DNA of 46,032 nucleotides, from positions 1 to 46,032 of the forward strand of contig QKIY01000018.1 in assembly GCA_003250975.1 (NCBI GenBank). The letters run 5' to 3'. Positions 25,302 through 35,755 of the stretch are shown piece after piece. Made by a program: the position numbers and the translations under genes. Numbering within the stretch: the first letter of the stretch is position 1; each line of letters begins with the position of its first letter. The notes under the pieces are model-generated. The model made no database searches. It had not been told where the DNA came from and saw nothing but the letters and a program-made list of their open reading frames with translations. The stretch comes from Gammaproteobacteria bacterium (GTDB taxonomy: Bacteria; Pseudomonadota; Gammaproteobacteria; Eutrophobiales; Eutrophobiaceae).

Positions 25302-26312
25302 TTAGTCTTCCATAAATAGATTGTCCAAGGAAAAACCCTCCCGTTCCAGTATCTGCCGGAGACGCCTGATCGCCTCAAGCTGGATCTGCCGTACCCGTTC
25401 ACGGGTCACACCAAGTTCATTCCCTATTTCCTCGAGCGTGCAGACTTCATGGCCATGCAGCCCGAAACGGCGCTCGACGACGGCCCGTTGCTTGTCACTT
25501 AACTGGCATAACCAGGTATCAATATGCCGTTGCACATCGTCATTCTGGAGCAACAGGGAGGGATCACTGTTTTGCTCATCGGGCAGTGTATCCAGGAGGG
25601 ATTTATCTGAATCATACCCGGAGGGTGAATCCACAGAAGCGATCCGCTCATTCAGGCCCAGCATGTGCTTGACGTCCTCAATCGGTATATCGAGCATCTC
25701 GGCAATATCTTCAGGATTCGTCTCCCGATCCAGCTTCTGTGAGAGCTTGCGGGCAGCGCGGAGATAGATATTAATCTCCTTGACAACATGGATTGGTAAC
25801 CTCACCGTCCTGGTCTGGTTCATTAGTGCCCGCTCAATAGTTTGTCTTATCCACCACGTAGCATAGGTGGAAAAGCGAAAACCCTTCTCTGGATCAAACT
25901 TCTCAACTGCCCTGATCAAACCCAAGTTTCCCTCTTCTATCAGATCCAGCAAGGCGAGGCCGCGATTCATATAGCGACGTGCTATCTTCACCACGAGACG
26001 AAGATTGCTTTCAATCATGCGCTTGCGGGCGTCTTCATCGCCCTGGATGGCCTTGCGACCGTAGTAAACTTCTTCCTCCGCCGATAGCAAGGGAGAAAAG
26101 CCTATTTCACTCAGGTAGAGTCGGGTGGCATCCAGATCACCTTGTGGAATCGTACCAGCGGAAAATGACTGCTCATCAGCGTCATCATCGGCTTCCTGGT
26201 CTTCATCGTCAGGAGATGTATTTTCCTCGATTTCCAGGTCGTCTGACAGCTCGTCTATATCGTCGTTGTTGTCTTCCGAACCGTCCATCTCAGTCTGTTT
26301 TGATCCCTGCAT
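25302..26312 (-). CDS. rpoS: RNA polymerase sigma factor RpoS
   Basis: A 336-residue stationary-phase sigma factor. After an unusually acidic N-terminal extension (about 50 residues rich in Asp and Glu) it shows region 1.2/2 with [20 protein letters not shown], the core [16 protein letters not shown], region 3, and region 4.2 with the helix-turn-helix [20 protein letters not shown]. It is encoded after nlpD, the order in most gammaproteobacteria, where the main rpoS promoter often lies inside nlpD. No reliable promoter could be picked here by eye. Confidence 0.96.
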   Translation of the reverse strand: MQGSKQTEMDGSEDNNDDIDELSDDLEIEENTSPDDEDQEADDDADEQSFSAGTIPQGDLDATRLYLSEIGFSPLLSAEEEVYYGRKAIQGDEDARKRMIESNLRLVVKIARRYMNRGLALLDLIEEGNLGLIRAVEKFDPEKGFRFSTYATWWIRQTIERALMNQTRTVRLPIHVVKEINIYLRAARKLSQKLDRETNPEDIAEMLDIPIEDVKHMLGLNERIASVDSPSGYDSDKSLLDTLPDEQNSDPSLLLQNDDVQRHIDTWLCQLSDKQRAVVERRFGLHGHEVCTLEEIGNELGVTRERVRQIQLEAIRRLRQILEREGFSLDNLFMED

Positions 26313-26330
26313 AACCCTATCTTTCTATCG

Positions 26331-27110
26331 TTAGCGACGGGGAAGATACTTCAGGGGGTTGTCAGGTTGTCCATTCTTGCGAATCTCGAAATGCAAAAGG
26401 ACACGGCCATTACTGGTTTTCCCCATATACGCAATGTGCTGGCCTGCTGCAACCCGCTGCCCCTCTTTTACCAATAAGCGACTATTATGCGCATAGGCGC
26501 TCAAATATACCTCGTTGTGTTTTATGATAATAAGCTTTCCATAACCCAATAGTCCACTCCCACTATACACTACTATCCCGTCTGCGGCGGCATTGACAGG
26601 CTGATTCAGCTTTCCAGCGATATCAATCCCATTTTTGGATATTGGAGAATCCGAATCAATAACCTTTCCCATTGTCGGCCAGTTCCACTTTACCGGACCA
26701 CTGGACACTATATTTGCTGGCCGGTCTGCCTGTGAGTGTTTCCGTTGATTTCCGGAAACTGAAGGACTGGATTGTCTCTTTGCCGGCCTTTTTTCAGTAG
26801 CGGCTCTGTTACGCTTCGATGCTGGTTTCAGCCTGATCTTCTGGCCGGGATAAATGGTATAAGGTGGCCTGATCTTATTCCAGGCAGAGACGTCGCGGTA
26901 ATCAAGACCGAAATTCCAGGCAATGGAATAGAGGGTGTCTCCGCGCTGTACAACATAATAATCCGGTTTATTTATGCTGCCGGGACGGATAACCGCACTG
27001 CGTTTATATTCACCCGGGGAAACAACCGGGGCCCTGGCCGGACCGCTACATGCGGATACAAGAAGACAGGCAACTATCAAAATGCTGACTAATCTGCCGC
27101 CACACCACAT
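26331..27110 (-). CDS. nlpD: NlpD-like LysM/M23 lipoprotein (amidase activator)
   Basis: A 259-residue lipoprotein with lipobox SAC, a LysM domain (YVVQRGDTLYSIAWNFGLDY, about residues 52-96) and a C-terminal M23 (LytM) domain (about 155-255). The M23 domain is degenerate: the first zinc His is replaced, as in the segment KNGIDIAG. This matches E. coli NlpD, which has no peptidase activity of its own and instead activates the cell-division amidase AmiC. It sits between pcm and rpoS; the start is 6 bases from the pcm stop. Confidence 0.92.
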   Translation of the reverse strand: MWCGGRLVSILIVACLLVSACSGPARAPVVSPGEYKRSAVIRPGSINKPDYYVVQRGDTLYSIAWNFGLDYRDVSAWNKIRPPYTIYPGQKIRLKPASKRNRAATEKRPAKRQSSPSVSGNQRKHSQADRPANIVSSGPVKWNWPTMGKVIDSDSPISKNGIDIAGKLNQPVNAAADGIVVYSGSGLLGYGKLIIIKHNEVYLSAYAHNSRLLVKEGQRVAAGQHIAYMGKTSNGRVLLHFEIRKNGQPDNPLKYLPRR

Positions 27111-27116
27111 CGGCCT

Positions 27117-27776
27117 CTATCCAATTCCCTCGACAAGTGGCACGAAACTCACCAAATCCAGCTGCCTTTCTTCAAATCCGTCTTTGGTACGTGTAATCAA
27201 CACGAGTTTTTGATTGCCCGGTTTTCCAACTGGAATTACTAGCCTGCCGTTTAGGGCCAGTTGCTGTAATAAAGGCTCCGGGATCCCTGTCGGTGCTGCG
27301 GCTACAATAATGCCGTCATAGGGTGCATGTTCCGGCCAGCCGAGATTTCCGTCGCCATGTTTAAGCCTGACATTGCGGAATTTCAGCGTATATAGATTTT
27401 CACGGGCCTTGCACAATAGCGCCTCGATCCGTTCAATGCTGTAAACCCTGCCTGCCAGCTGGGCCAGTATGGCCGTCTGGTAACCACAACCCGTTCCGAT
27501 TTCCAGTACATTATCCAGTGGTCCACCCTCCAGCAAGGCCTCAGTCATGCGGGCAACGATATAAGGCTGAGATATTGTCTGGTTATAGCCAATCGGCAAG
27601 GCAGTATTCTCATAGGCTCTGCTGGCCAGCGCCTCATCAACGAATATATGCCGGGGGGTATTGCGAATGACATCTAGGACAATCTGGGACTTGATACCCA
27701 TTTCTTCCAGCCTTGCAATCAGGCGATCACGCGTGCGCTGGGATGTCATACCTATCCCACGTAGGTGATTATTCAT
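27117..27776 (-). CDS. pcm: Protein-L-isoaspartate O-methyltransferase
   Basis: About 219 residues. It carries the SAM-binding motif [17 protein letters not shown] and the family stretches [15 protein letters not shown] and [17 protein letters not shown]. It repairs isoaspartate residues in damaged proteins. The ATG at 27776 overlaps the last codons of surE and has a GGAG/CAGG stretch upstream. A start at 27749 ([10 protein letters not shown]) would fit homologue length better and remains possible, as does one at 27794. Confidence 0.94.
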   Translation of the reverse strand: MNNHLRGIGMTSQRTRDRLIARLEEMGIKSQIVLDVIRNTPRHIFVDEALASRAYENTALPIGYNQTISQPYIVARMTEALLEGGPLDNVLEIGTGCGYQTAILAQLAGRVYSIERIEALLCKARENLYTLKFRNVRLKHGDGNLGWPEHAPYDGIIVAAAPTGIPEPLLQQLALNGRLVIPVGKPGNQKLVLITRTKDGFEERQLDLVSFVPLVEGIG

Positions 27777-28527
27777 CTGTAAGCCTGCTCCCAAGCCAGT
27801 CTGTTAATTCCTTGATAACGTTATAACGTGTAAGGTCGGCCTGCAAGGGTGTAATAGAGACCTTGCCAGCCTTCACAGCATGAAAGTCCGTGCCTTCACC
27901 CGCGTCCTGCTCCGGTCCTACCGGGCCTACCCAGTAGACTGTCCTGCCTTTAGGATCTGCAGCAGGAATTGCAGGCTCGGACTTATGACGATGGCCCAGG
28001 CGTGTGATTTCATAGCCACCCAGTTCTTCGTAGGGTAAATCAGGAATATTAATATTAAGCAAGATATCGCGACCAAAGGAAGATTTCTCAAAATGCCTGA
28101 CGAGCTTAAGCACGACCTTGACCGCTGTATCATAATGCTGGGGATCCTGCGCGGTCAGCGACACGGCAATGGCAGGACAGCCCAGGAAACGACCCTCCAT
28201 AGCAGCTGCTACTGTCCCGGAATAAATCACATCATCCCCCAGATTAGCACCGTTGTTGATCCCGCTGATCACCATGTCCGGTTCTTCGGACAACAGTCCG
28301 GTAATGGCAAGGTGGATACAATCTGTCGGTGTGCCGTTGACGTAAATAAAACCATTTTCCGCCGGTGTCGGCCTAATCGGGGATTCAAGCGTTAGCGAGT
28401 TACTGGCCCCACTGCGATCCCTGTCTGGGGCGACTACAGTGACCTCACCAATCCGTTGAAGCGCCTGTGCCAGAACTGCCAGCCCGTGAGACTGGTAACC
28501 ATCATCATTACTTAAAAGGAAACGCAC
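27769..28527 (-). CDS. surE: 5'/3'-nucleotidase SurE
   Basis: A 252-residue metal-dependent phosphatase. It starts with [13 protein letters not shown], carrying the metal-binding Asp pair, and has [20 protein letters not shown]. SurE hydrolyses nucleoside monophosphates and is linked to stress survival. Its end overlaps the pcm start. The operon order surE-pcm-nlpD-rpoS is kept. Confidence 0.96.
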   Translation of the reverse strand: MRFLLSNDDGYQSHGLAVLAQALQRIGEVTVVAPDRDRSGASNSLTLESPIRPTPAENGFIYVNGTPTDCIHLAITGLLSEEPDMVISGINNGANLGDDVIYSGTVAAAMEGRFLGCPAIAVSLTAQDPQHYDTAVKVVLKLVRHFEKSSFGRDILLNINIPDLPYEELGGYEITRLGHRHKSEPAIPAADPKGRTVYWVGPVGPEQDAGEGTDFHAVKAGKVSITPLQADLTRYNVIKELTDWLGSRLTDE

Positions 28528-28579
28528 ATTGAATACCTGTCACTACCGCCCGTCATTCGTATAGGTTGCCCCGTTGTTA

Positions 28580-29497
28580 TTATTCCTTTATTTCACCCAT
28601 GATGAGGAATTCGAGCAAGGCCTTCTGGGCGTGCAGACGGTTACCCGCTTCTTCCCAGACGATACTCTGGGGGCTATCAATGACTTCGGCCGTTACCTCA
28701 TCACCCCTGTGCGCCGGCAGGCAATGCATGAACAGTGCGTCATTTTTGGCGAGCGACATCAGTTCCTGATTCACCTGGTAGGGTCTGAATTCAGCGTCAC
28801 GTTGCTGAGATTCAGATTCTTGCCCCATACTTGCCCAGACATCGGTTACAACCAGATCAGCACCGCGCACGGCTTCAGCCGCTTCCGAGTAGAGACTGAC
28901 AAAATTTCCCGCTTGCTTGAGTTGTCCCTTGTCCGGCCGATAATTTTCCGGGCAAGCTATATTCAATGTGAAATCAAATTGCCTGGCTGCATTCATGTAG
29001 GAGTGACACATATTATTGCCATCACCAAGCCAGGCCACTGTCTTGCCCTTGATTGGGCCGCGCGCCTCGTAATATGTTTGCATATCAGCCAGTAACTGAC
29101 AGGGATGATAGGAATCTGACAAGCCGTTAATAACCGGTACATCGGCATTTTCTGCAAAACGCAGCAGGTTTTCATGGGCGAAAGTGCGTACCATGATGCA
29201 GTCAACCATCCGGGATAATACCCTGGCCGTATCCTCGATTGGTTCTCCCCGGCCCAGTTGTGTATCATCGGGTGAAAGAAATATTGCGTGTCCGCCAAGC
29301 TGTGCCATCCCTGCTTCAAACGAGACCCTAGTACGGGTGGATGATTTTTCAAAAACCATCGCTAGCACCTTGCCTTTCAATGTATCCCTGTGGCTACCCG
29401 CAAGGTGTTGCCTTTTCAGGTTGATTGCGTGCCGTATGATCTGCTCCAGTTCATCAGTGGTAAAATCCATCAGGCTTAGAAAATGCGGTACTTTCAT
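28580..29497 (-). CDS. argF: Ornithine carbamoyltransferase
   Basis: A 305-residue enzyme joining carbamoyl phosphate and ornithine to citrulline. The carbamoyl phosphate site is [16 protein letters not shown] is the partner motif, and [11 protein letters not shown] holds the catalytic Cys and His. The start is ATG at 29497 and overlaps the argD stop by four bases, so the two arginine genes form one coupled operon. Confidence 0.96.
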   Translation of the reverse strand: MKVPHFLSLMDFTTDELEQIIRHAINLKRQHLAGSHRDTLKGKVLAMVFEKSSTRTRVSFEAGMAQLGGHAIFLSPDDTQLGRGEPIEDTARVLSRMVDCIMVRTFAHENLLRFAENADVPVINGLSDSYHPCQLLADMQTYYEARGPIKGKTVAWLGDGNNMCHSYMNAARQFDFTLNIACPENYRPDKGQLKQAGNFVSLYSEAAEAVRGADLVVTDVWASMGQESESQQRDAEFRPYQVNQELMSLAKNDALFMHCLPAHRGDEVTAEVIDSPQSIVWEEAGNRLHAQKALLEFLIMGEIKE

Positions 29498-30675
29498 TTT
29501 TCTCCCTTAAGATATTCAATCAGAATCCTACAAAGCGTATCAATGATCTGATCCGCTTCTTCATCTGTAATGATTAATGGCGGCAGGAGCCGAATGATCT
29601 TGCCAGCCGTGACATTGATTAACAGGTGTTGCTTCAATGCAAGGCTTACCAGTGTGGGACAATCATCTGAGAGTTCAATGCCAAACATCATCCCCCTGCC
29701 CCGCACATCGACTATGCCATTGATGCTACCGAGCTTCTGCTGAAGGCGTTTCAGCATATTCTTTCCCAACTCGCTCGCCCGTTTCTCCATTTTTTCATTC
29801 GCCATAATTCCGATCACGGCCAGGGCCACGCGCGAAGCTAAGGGGTTCCCGCCAAAGGTTGAACCATGACTACCGGGCCTAATTAACTCTGCTGCCAGAC
29901 CCCGGGCGAGACAGGCCCCTATCGGCATACCGTTGCCCAGTGCCTTGGCCAGGGTCATGACATCCGGTTTGCAGTCTTCATGCTGGTGGGCAAACCATTT
30001 ACCAGTTCGGCACATGCCTGTCTGGATTTCATCCAGGATAAGGATGATTCCATGTTGATTACAGAGCTGGCGCACTGCTGCAAGGTATCCTTCCTCCGGG
30101 ATATTAACGCCACCCTCACCCTGTATGGGTTCCAGCATCACGGCTGCAATGTCGTTGTTGTTCTCCAGAATCGCCTCTATAGCTGATATATCATTAAACG
30201 GAACATGTACAAAGCCTTGTACTAGGGGTTCAAAGCCCGCCTGAATTTTCTCATTCCCGGTGGCACTTAAAGTCGCCATGGTCCGGCCATGGAAACTTCC
30301 TTCGGCAACAATGATCCGTGGCTCAGTAATATTTCTTTTATGGCCATAAAGACGGGCAATCTTTATTGCGGCCTCGTTGGCCTCGGCACCTGAATTACAG
30401 AAAAAAACCTTGTCCATATCCGCAAGCGCAGCTAGTTTTTCCGCCAGTTGTTCCTGCAAAGGGATATGATAGAGATTGGAGGTATGTAGTAACAGTCCGG
30501 CCTGAGCCGAGATTGCTGCACTTACAGCAGGATGAGCATGACCCAGGCTACAGACAGCGACGCCGCTTACCGCATCCAGATAACGCTTCCCATGCTGGTC
30601 GATCAACCAGGCGCCCTCACCTTTCTCGAATGCCACTGGAAGCGGATTGTAACTCGCCATTAAATGATCACTCAT
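29494..30675 (-). CDS. argD: Acetylornithine aminotransferase
   Basis: A 393-residue class III, PLP-dependent aminotransferase. The PLP Lys (about residue 244) is in [13 protein letters not shown]. Other landmarks are [27 protein letters not shown], and [14 protein letters not shown]. It converts N-acetylglutamate semialdehyde to N-acetylornithine in arginine synthesis; the pairing with argF supports that over catabolic family members. The same fold includes succinylornithine and other transaminases, so specificity rests partly on context. Confidence 0.92.
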   Translation of the reverse strand: MSDHLMASYNPLPVAFEKGEGAWLIDQHGKRYLDAVSGVAVCSLGHAHPAVSAAISAQAGLLLHTSNLYHIPLQEQLAEKLAALADMDKVFFCNSGAEANEAAIKIARLYGHKRNITEPRIIVAEGSFHGRTMATLSATGNEKIQAGFEPLVQGFVHVPFNDISAIEAILENNNDIAAVMLEPIQGEGGVNIPEEGYLAAVRQLCNQHGIILILDEIQTGMCRTGKWFAHQHEDCKPDVMTLAKALGNGMPIGACLARGLAAELIRPGSHGSTFGGNPLASRVALAVIGIMANEKMEKRASELGKNMLKRLQQKLGSINGIVDVRGRGMMFGIELSDDCPTLVSLALKQHLLINVTAGKIIRLLPPLIITDEEADQIIDTLCRILIEYLKGEK

Positions 30676-30731
30676 TCATAAATTCCGGTTATTGCCGTCA
30701 ATAAACAAAACTTTTTCAGCACACAAAAGAC

Positions 30732-30755
30732 AAGCCCGGCGCCGGGGCCGGGCTT
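30732..30755 (-). terminator. Probable terminator after the PuuD-like gene
   Basis: Arms AAGCCCGGC (30732-30740) and GCCGGGCTT (30747-30755) form a GC-rich 9-bp stem with a six-base loop. It is followed on the minus strand by GTCTTTTGTG, a weak T-run. Confidence 0.6.
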
Positions 30756-30782
30756 ACGCACTTTACTGGTTGTGTTGACTGC

Positions 30783-31388
30783 TTATAAAGGCAGGCTGTG
30801 TGCGTGCCCTACCATGCACATAATCAACGGGATCGATAACAGGGTATTAGTCCGCGATGCCATCAAGGCAACAACTTTTGCCTTGGCTTTTTGCTCTTCA
30901 GAGGCTTCTACGATACCCAGGATCTTTTTCTGGTTCGGCCAGATTAACACCCACACATTAAACAGCATAATTGTACCCAACCATGCGCCGATACCGATTA
31001 TCAGCGCACTGCCTTTTAGCATAAACGCATTAGCAAATCCCACTCCCATGACCTCGAGCGCGGCAGCACCGGTAAGCCAGGTTAGCAGCGCAGCCCAGCG
31101 GAACCACCACAGGGCGCGTGGCGCGACATACTTGTTGATCGCGGCCGGTCCTGGGCCACCAGTGTCCGCTCCTGCAGCGGCCACGGCGGGAACCTGAACA
31201 AAGTTGAAATAGTAAAGCAGGCCAATCCAAATAATCCCGAAAAATACATGCAGCCACACGGTTAGCGACCATTTTTCCGTAGTAGACCACTCACCTGGTG
31301 AAGCGTCACCACCAACCAAATAGATAATGATTATGGCCAAAATAAAGCCTGAAATGATGGTACCAGGGACGGATTTCAATGGATTCAT
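30783..31388 (-). CDS. PuuD-like membrane protein (urate hydroxylase N-terminal family, DUF989)
   Basis: A 201-residue membrane protein with five to six hydrophobic segments. WLHVFFGIIWIGLLYYFNF and WWFRWAALLTWLTGAAAL match the membrane part of PuuD-type urate hydroxylases. In those proteins this part is followed by a cytochrome c domain; none is present here, and no CXXCH is seen. Many gammaproteobacteria keep this short form with no tested function. The gene is divergent from the lone hydantoinase B gene. Confidence 0.72.
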   Translation of the reverse strand: MNPLKSVPGTIISGFILAIIIIYLVGGDASPGEWSTTEKWSLTVWLHVFFGIIWIGLLYYFNFVQVPAVAAAGADTGGPGPAAINKYVAPRALWWFRWAALLTWLTGAAALEVMGVGFANAFMLKGSALIIGIGAWLGTIMLFNVWVLIWPNQKKILGIVEASEEQKAKAKVVALMASRTNTLLSIPLIMCMVGHAHSLPL

Positions 31389-31517
31389 GCTTTCTCCCCT
31401 TATTTCTGCAAATATCGGATAAAATTGGAAACGTTTTACTAATTATACATTCATCATAAGTGTGTTTCATATAGCCCTGAGGATTCTTTTTTTTACCATT
31501 TTCTGCATGTCTAGGTT

Positions 31518-33038
31518 ATGAATGCCATAGAAAATTCCCTTTTTGTCAGCAGGATACAGGCGGTCTGCGATGAGATGGGGGCAACGCTGCAGTGCACAGC
31601 GTTTTCACCAAATATAAAGGACCGGCTGGACTTCTCCTGCGCCGTATTTGATACCAAAGGCAAGTTGTGCGCCCAGGCAGCGCATATCCCAGTACACCTC
31701 GGCAGCATGGCGTATGCTATGGCCGATATCGTCAGGCAGTTCGACTGGCAGGCAGGCGATATGATCATCCTTAATGATCCCTATCTCGGCGGGACCCATT
31801 TGCCCGATGTTACGCTAATCGCCCCCCTGTTCCTCGAGGGCGAGCTCTGCGGCTTTGTCGCCAACAGGGCTCACCATGCCGATATCGGCTCGAAAACACC
31901 CGGATCCATGCCCCTGGCCCGCTTCCTGAATGATGAGGGGCTGGTGATCCCCCCACAGTTTCTCCTGCGCGGTGGGGTAAGGCAAGATAATACCCTGAAG
32001 GCAATTTTCGACAAACTGCATAACCCGATCCTGGCCCAGGCAGACTACGAGGCGCAGATCAGCGCCAACCTGATCGGCATCAGGCGACTCTCCGCGCTGG
32101 TTAAGCGGATGGGAAAGGCACGTTTTAATGAGGCAATAATCATCCTGAATGATTATGCCGAAACGCTGGCGCGTTCAAGCCTGAAGGAAATTCCGGATGG
32201 GGAATACCGGTTTACCGATTATATGGATGATGATGGCCTGGGACATAATCGGATTCCTATTTCGGTCAAGCTCACAGTAAACAACGACAATATCATGGTG
32301 GATTTCTCCGGTACGGCAAACCAGGTGGCAGGCAATATAAACTGTCCGCTATCCGTGACCGCCGCCGCGGTTTACTATTGTTTCTATTGTCTCATGCCTG
32401 CCCACACACCCGCATGTGCCGGCGCCTTTCGCATGATTGATATCAAGGCAGTGGCCGGTAGCCTAGTAAACGCTTCCTTCCCGGCGGCGGTAGCAGCCGG
32501 GAATGTAGAAACGAGCAGCCGTATAGTCGATGTCATCCTGGGGGCACTGGCCCAGCCCCTACCCGACCGGATTCCTGCCGCCAGCCACGGCAGCATGAAT
32601 AATATCGCCATGGGGACCAGCGCTTGGGATTATTATGAAACCCTTGGTGGCGGTGGCGGTGCTGCTCTGGCCTGTGCTGGTTGCAATGCGATCCAGACCC
32701 ACATGACCAACACCCTAAATACCCCTATAGAGATACTTGAAAAATACTACCCCCTTCGCATCAGGCAATATGCCATTAGGCCGGGTTCCGGTGGCCAAGG
32801 CCTATTCAGAGGCGGAAACGGCCTGGTCCGCGAATATGAATTTCTCGAAGACTGCCAAGTCACATTATTAACGGAGCGCAGGGCAATCCCCCCTTGGGGC
32901 CTTGCCGGTGGCAGCTCGGGGGAGACCGGTGTAAATCTGTTAAATAAACAACCGCTGCCGGGAAAAATCAGCTTCAAGGCACACTATCAAGACTGCTTAA
33001 AGATAATGACAGCAGGCGGCGGTGGCTGGGGGCAGTGA
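31518..33038 (+). CDS. Hydantoinase B/oxoprolinase family protein (orphan HyuB)
   Basis: A 506-residue protein matching the large B subunit family of hydantoinases and 5-oxoprolinases: FVSRIQAVCDEMGATLQCTA, DMIILNDPYLGGTHLPDV, NRAHHADIGSKTPGSMP, and GGGGGAALACAG followed by RPGSGGQGLFRGGNG. These enzymes use ATP to open the ring of hydantoins or 5-oxoproline, with HyuA supplying the ATP-binding part. No hyuA gene is adjacent in the window. The missing partner might be elsewhere, or the protein may work alone. The upstream region is divergent to the PuuD-like gene. Confidence 0.9.
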   Translation: MNAIENSLFVSRIQAVCDEMGATLQCTAFSPNIKDRLDFSCAVFDTKGKLCAQAAHIPVHLGSMAYAMADIVRQFDWQAGDMIILNDPYLGGTHLPDVTLIAPLFLEGELCGFVANRAHHADIGSKTPGSMPLARFLNDEGLVIPPQFLLRGGVRQDNTLKAIFDKLHNPILAQADYEAQISANLIGIRRLSALVKRMGKARFNEAIIILNDYAETLARSSLKEIPDGEYRFTDYMDDDGLGHNRIPISVKLTVNNDNIMVDFSGTANQVAGNINCPLSVTAAAVYYCFYCLMPAHTPACAGAFRMIDIKAVAGSLVNASFPAAVAAGNVETSSRIVDVILGALAQPLPDRIPAASHGSMNNIAMGTSAWDYYETLGGGGGAALACAGCNAIQTHMTNTLNTPIEILEKYYPLRIRQYAIRPGSGGQGLFRGGNGLVREYEFLEDCQVTLLTERRAIPPWGLAGGSSGETGVNLLNKQPLPGKISFKAHYQDCLKIMTAGGGGWGQ

Positions 33039-33144
33039 GGACAAGCCTAGCCACAAATCACAAAATAAAAGATACAAGCCTTTACAGTGATACCGGCAAG
33101 TTAACCATAAATTGACGTTTACTGACCCGCTATACTCGAGCGTG

Positions 33145-33150
33145 TATAAT
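33145..33150 (+). promoter_or_regulatory. Likely -10 box for grxD
   Basis: A perfect TATAAT lies 42 bases before the grxD start. A clear -35 at 17-18 bases was not found, although TTGACG stands farther upstream, so this is only a weak call. Confidence 0.35.
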
Positions 33151-33191
33151 CTGTGCCCACAACAGATTTCAACATTATTAGAGGTTGTGTG

Positions 33192-33509
33192 ATGGACATC
33201 CTGGATTTCATTAAAAACACAGTAGAGAAGAATAATATAGTAATATTCATGAAAGGTACGCCGGATTTTCCCCAATGCGGCTTTTCCATGCAGACGGTTG
33301 AGGCGCTGAAGGCCTGTAACGCTGAGTTTGCCTATGTTGATGTACTGGCCAATCCGGAAGTCCGGGCAAATCTGCCAAGATTTTCCCACTGGCCGACATT
33401 TCCACAGGTCTTTATCAAAGGGGAATTAATCGGCGGTTGTGATATCACCCTAGACCTGTATCAGAAGGGCGAGCTCCAAACCCTCATCAACGATGCGGTA
33501 AAGCAATAG
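33192..33509 (+). CDS. grxD: Monothiol glutaredoxin, Grx4 type
   Basis: A 105-residue protein with the active-site motif QCGFSMQT (CGFS), KGTPDFP and NWPTFPQVFIKGELIGGCD-like core (here HWPTFPQVFI). CGFS glutaredoxins bind and hand on [2Fe-2S] clusters. The ATG at 33192 has GAGG seven bases upstream; the earlier ATG at 33153 would add 13 residues that lack homology. It stands alone downstream of the hydantoinase gene. Confidence 0.95.
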   Translation: MDILDFIKNTVEKNNIVIFMKGTPDFPQCGFSMQTVEALKACNAEFAYVDVLANPEVRANLPRFSHWPTFPQVFIKGELIGGCDITLDLYQKGELQTLINDAVKQ

Positions 33510-33539
33510 GCGGGGCCAACGGACAGCGTAATTTCCCTC

Positions 33540-34262
33540 TCACTCCTCCGGAGAATTCTTAGCCATACCCTTCCACAGACAGTTGCCACCGCTTTTCCTG
33601 TCTATCGTCTCCAGCCGTCTTAGGTGGGCAGTCAATTCCGACTCACTGACCTCAGCAACAACAAGGCGGGATCGCTGAGGGTCCAGGCGTTTTATTCGGG
33701 CATTGCCTGCATTACCGCCCGAATCATCGAGTGACAAGGTGGTCTGGCCACCTGTCATCGCCAGATAAACATCGGCAAGGATCTGGGCATCCAGCAAGGC
33801 CCCGTGTTGCTCGCGTTGCGAATTATCTACGGAGTAACGCTGGCATAGTGCATCCAGGCTGTTTTTTTGTCCTGGGTGCTTCTCCCTTGCCATGGCAAGT
33901 GTGTCTATTACCTGACAATAATCACCAAGACTACCCCATTCCTTGCCCAGCAACTGCAACTCATTATCAAGAAAACCGACATCAAAAGGAGCATTATGGA
34001 TGATTAATTCGCTGTCCCGGACAAAGTCTATGAATTCGGCAGCAATGTCAGCGAACCGCGGTTTGTTCTGCAGTGATTCATTGCTGATACCATGGACCTC
34101 AAAGGCGCCGTCATCTATCTCGCGCTCGGGGTTCAGATATTGATGAAAAAAGCGCCGGGTTCTTTTCCTATTCTTGAGTTCCACGCAGCCGATTTCAATA
34201 ATCCGGTGGTTCTGCTTGACCTCAAGACCCGTGGTTTCCGTATCCAGCACTATCTGGCGCAA
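33540..34262 (-). CDS. dnaQ: DNA polymerase III epsilon subunit, 3'-5' proofreading exonuclease
   Basis: A 240-residue protein with the exonuclease motifs DTETTG (ExoI), HNAPFDVGFLDNE (ExoII) and HGALLDAQILADVY (ExoIII with catalytic His and Asp), then a C-terminal tail that binds the polymerase subunit (about residues 190-240). It proofreads during replication. The start appears to be a TTG at 34262, because no ATG precedes the first catalytic motif and AAGGA lies eight bases upstream. Degenerate repeats stand directly in front of it. Confidence 0.93.
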   Translation of the reverse strand: MRQIVLDTETTGLEVKQNHRIIEIGCVELKNRKRTRRFFHQYLNPEREIDDGAFEVHGISNESLQNKPRFADIAAEFIDFVRDSELIIHNAPFDVGFLDNELQLLGKEWGSLGDYCQVIDTLAMAREKHPGQKNSLDALCQRYSVDNSQREQHGALLDAQILADVYLAMTGGQTTLSLDDSGGNAGNARIKRLDPQRSRLVVAEVSESELTAHLRRLETIDRKSGGNCLWKGMAKNSPEE

Positions 34263-34275
34263 TTTGTTCGTCCTT

Positions 34276-34394
34276 TGTCAGTAGTCAGTTGTCGATTATC
34301 AGTGGACAGCGAATAGTGGTCATTTTCCCGCTTTACTGTTGTGATTAGTATTCTGGAGCTGTGACAATCGACAAACGACCACTGTCCACTGATG
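34276..34394. repeat. Degenerate heptamer-type repeat region before dnaQ
   Basis: Blocks such as TTGTCGATT (34289-34297) and TCAGTGGACAG (34299-34309) recur on the opposite strand as AATCGACAA (34366-34374) and CTGTCCACTGA (34383-34393). They sit among GTCAGTA/GTCAGTT units. Such short repeats occur between genes of many bacteria and have no known function. Confidence 0.55.
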
Positions 34395-34396
34395 AG

Positions 34397-34846
34397 TTAC
34401 ATTTTCTCAAGCATTTCATCGATTGCCAGATTTGCCAACTGATCGGCTTTATCATTTTCAGCATGACCACTGTGCCCTCTGACCCATTCCCATCTGATCT
34501 GATGCCTTGCCTTTGCTGCATCTAGGCGCTGCCATAGATCCACATTCTTTACCTGCTTGTTATTCGCCGTTTTCCAGCCTTTCTTTTTCCATGCCTCCAG
34601 CCACAGGGTAATACCGTTTTTAACATATTGTGAGTCAGTAGTTAGTATAACCTTGCAAGGTTTCTTCAAAGCCTCCAGAGCCATGATAGCTGCAGTCAAT
34701 TCCATCCGGTTATTGGTTGTTTCCAACTCGGCGCCGAACAAATCCTTCTCCCTGTCCCCGAAGCGTAACAGCGCGCCCCATCCTCCAGGACCGGGATTCC
34801 CCCGGCAAGCACCGTCTGTATATATCCTGACAGTTTCGTCACTCAT
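34397..34846 (-). CDS. rnhA: Ribonuclease HI
   Basis: About 149 residues. It has [20 protein letters not shown] with the first catalytic Asp, [12 protein letters not shown] with the Glu, [10 protein letters not shown] and [15 protein letters not shown] with the later Asp and His. It removes RNA from RNA-DNA hybrids. The ATG at 34846 is used here; one at 34852 adds two residues. The start overlaps the methyltransferase stop; dnaQ follows about 130 bases downstream, with the repeats between them. Confidence 0.96.
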   Translation of the reverse strand: MSDETVRIYTDGACRGNPGPGGWGALLRFGDREKDLFGAELETTNNRMELTAAIMALEALKKPCKVILTTDSQYVKNGITLWLEAWKKKGWKTANNKQVKNVDLWQRLDAAKARHQIRWEWVRGHSGHAENDKADQLANLAIDEMLEKM

Positions 34847-35618
34847 CTTCATTTAAATTAATTCGTGCGTTGGGTTCTATTAATCCTGAAGCTATCATGC
34901 GACGACGCAATTGCCATTGCAGTTTGATAGGAGTCATTGATGTTACACGCTTCTTCGCAACCAGTAGATATACACCGCCCCAGAAAGGCCAGCAATATTT
35001 ACCGATATGTTCAATAAAATTCAGTCTGGAAATGAGTTTACTATTTTTAAAAGGCGGCCTGAAATAAAACTTCTCTGTACTGATAATTTCGAAATCCAGG
35101 AGGGTCAACCAGTCCTTTAGGCGCGAAAGACTGAGGTAATGGCCTTTCCACGGAAACCGCTCGGCCCAAGCATAGATTAATCGCCATATGCCCCATAAGC
35201 TCCAGGGACTGAATCCGACGATGACAATGTGCCCTTCCCCTATGAGAATGCGTTCAATTTCACGCAGCACCTGATGTGGACTGGGTTCGAACTCTAGCAC
35301 ATGATGCAACAACACTACATCGAGACTGTCCGTGGCAACAGGCAGTGCTGAATTGTGACAGATAAAGTCAGGCATTTTTCCCATGCCGGAAACTGACGGG
35401 ATTCCAGCCAGAATTTTGTGCCGGATACGGCTGCTGACTATCAAATTATCAGGTGTATTGGTGGATAACTGGAGGATGTGATAACCGAAAAGGTCCGGTA
35501 AAATCCTTGAAAGTCTTAGCTTTTCGGCCTCCAGGAGACTCTCACCCGGCTCTGATTGGAACCAGTTATCAGATTTCCCCGATAAGTGTGACTGAGTGCT
35601 CGTTTCGAACCTCTCCAT
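34839..35618 (-). CDS. Class I SAM-dependent methyltransferase (YafS-like)
   Basis: A 259-residue protein with a methyltransferase core: [20 protein letters not shown] (motif I region, weak), then [20 protein letters not shown] and [22 protein letters not shown]. The final part contains a basic stretch before the rnhA start. This type is encoded next to rnhA and dnaQ in many gammaproteobacteria and is divergent to mltD. The substrate is unknown. The gene overlaps rnhA by a few bases. Confidence 0.82.
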   Translation of the reverse strand: MERFETSTQSHLSGKSDNWFQSEPGESLLEAEKLRLSRILPDLFGYHILQLSTNTPDNLIVSSRIRHKILAGIPSVSGMGKMPDFICHNSALPVATDSLDVVLLHHVLEFEPSPHQVLREIERILIGEGHIVIVGFSPWSLWGIWRLIYAWAERFPWKGHYLSLSRLKDWLTLLDFEIISTEKFYFRPPFKNSKLISRLNFIEHIGKYCWPFWGGVYLLVAKKRVTSMTPIKLQWQLRRRMIASGLIEPNARINLNEDE

Positions 35619-35755
35619 ATAAAAATTAGACCGGAGAACTGCTTTAATATCAACTAGATCTGTCTGGTATCTGGAATTGTTTCAAGTTAATATTATGTTC
35701 TGGGGAAAAATAATCCAGAAAAAACCTTCTCACTTCAAACGGATAAATAAAAATA

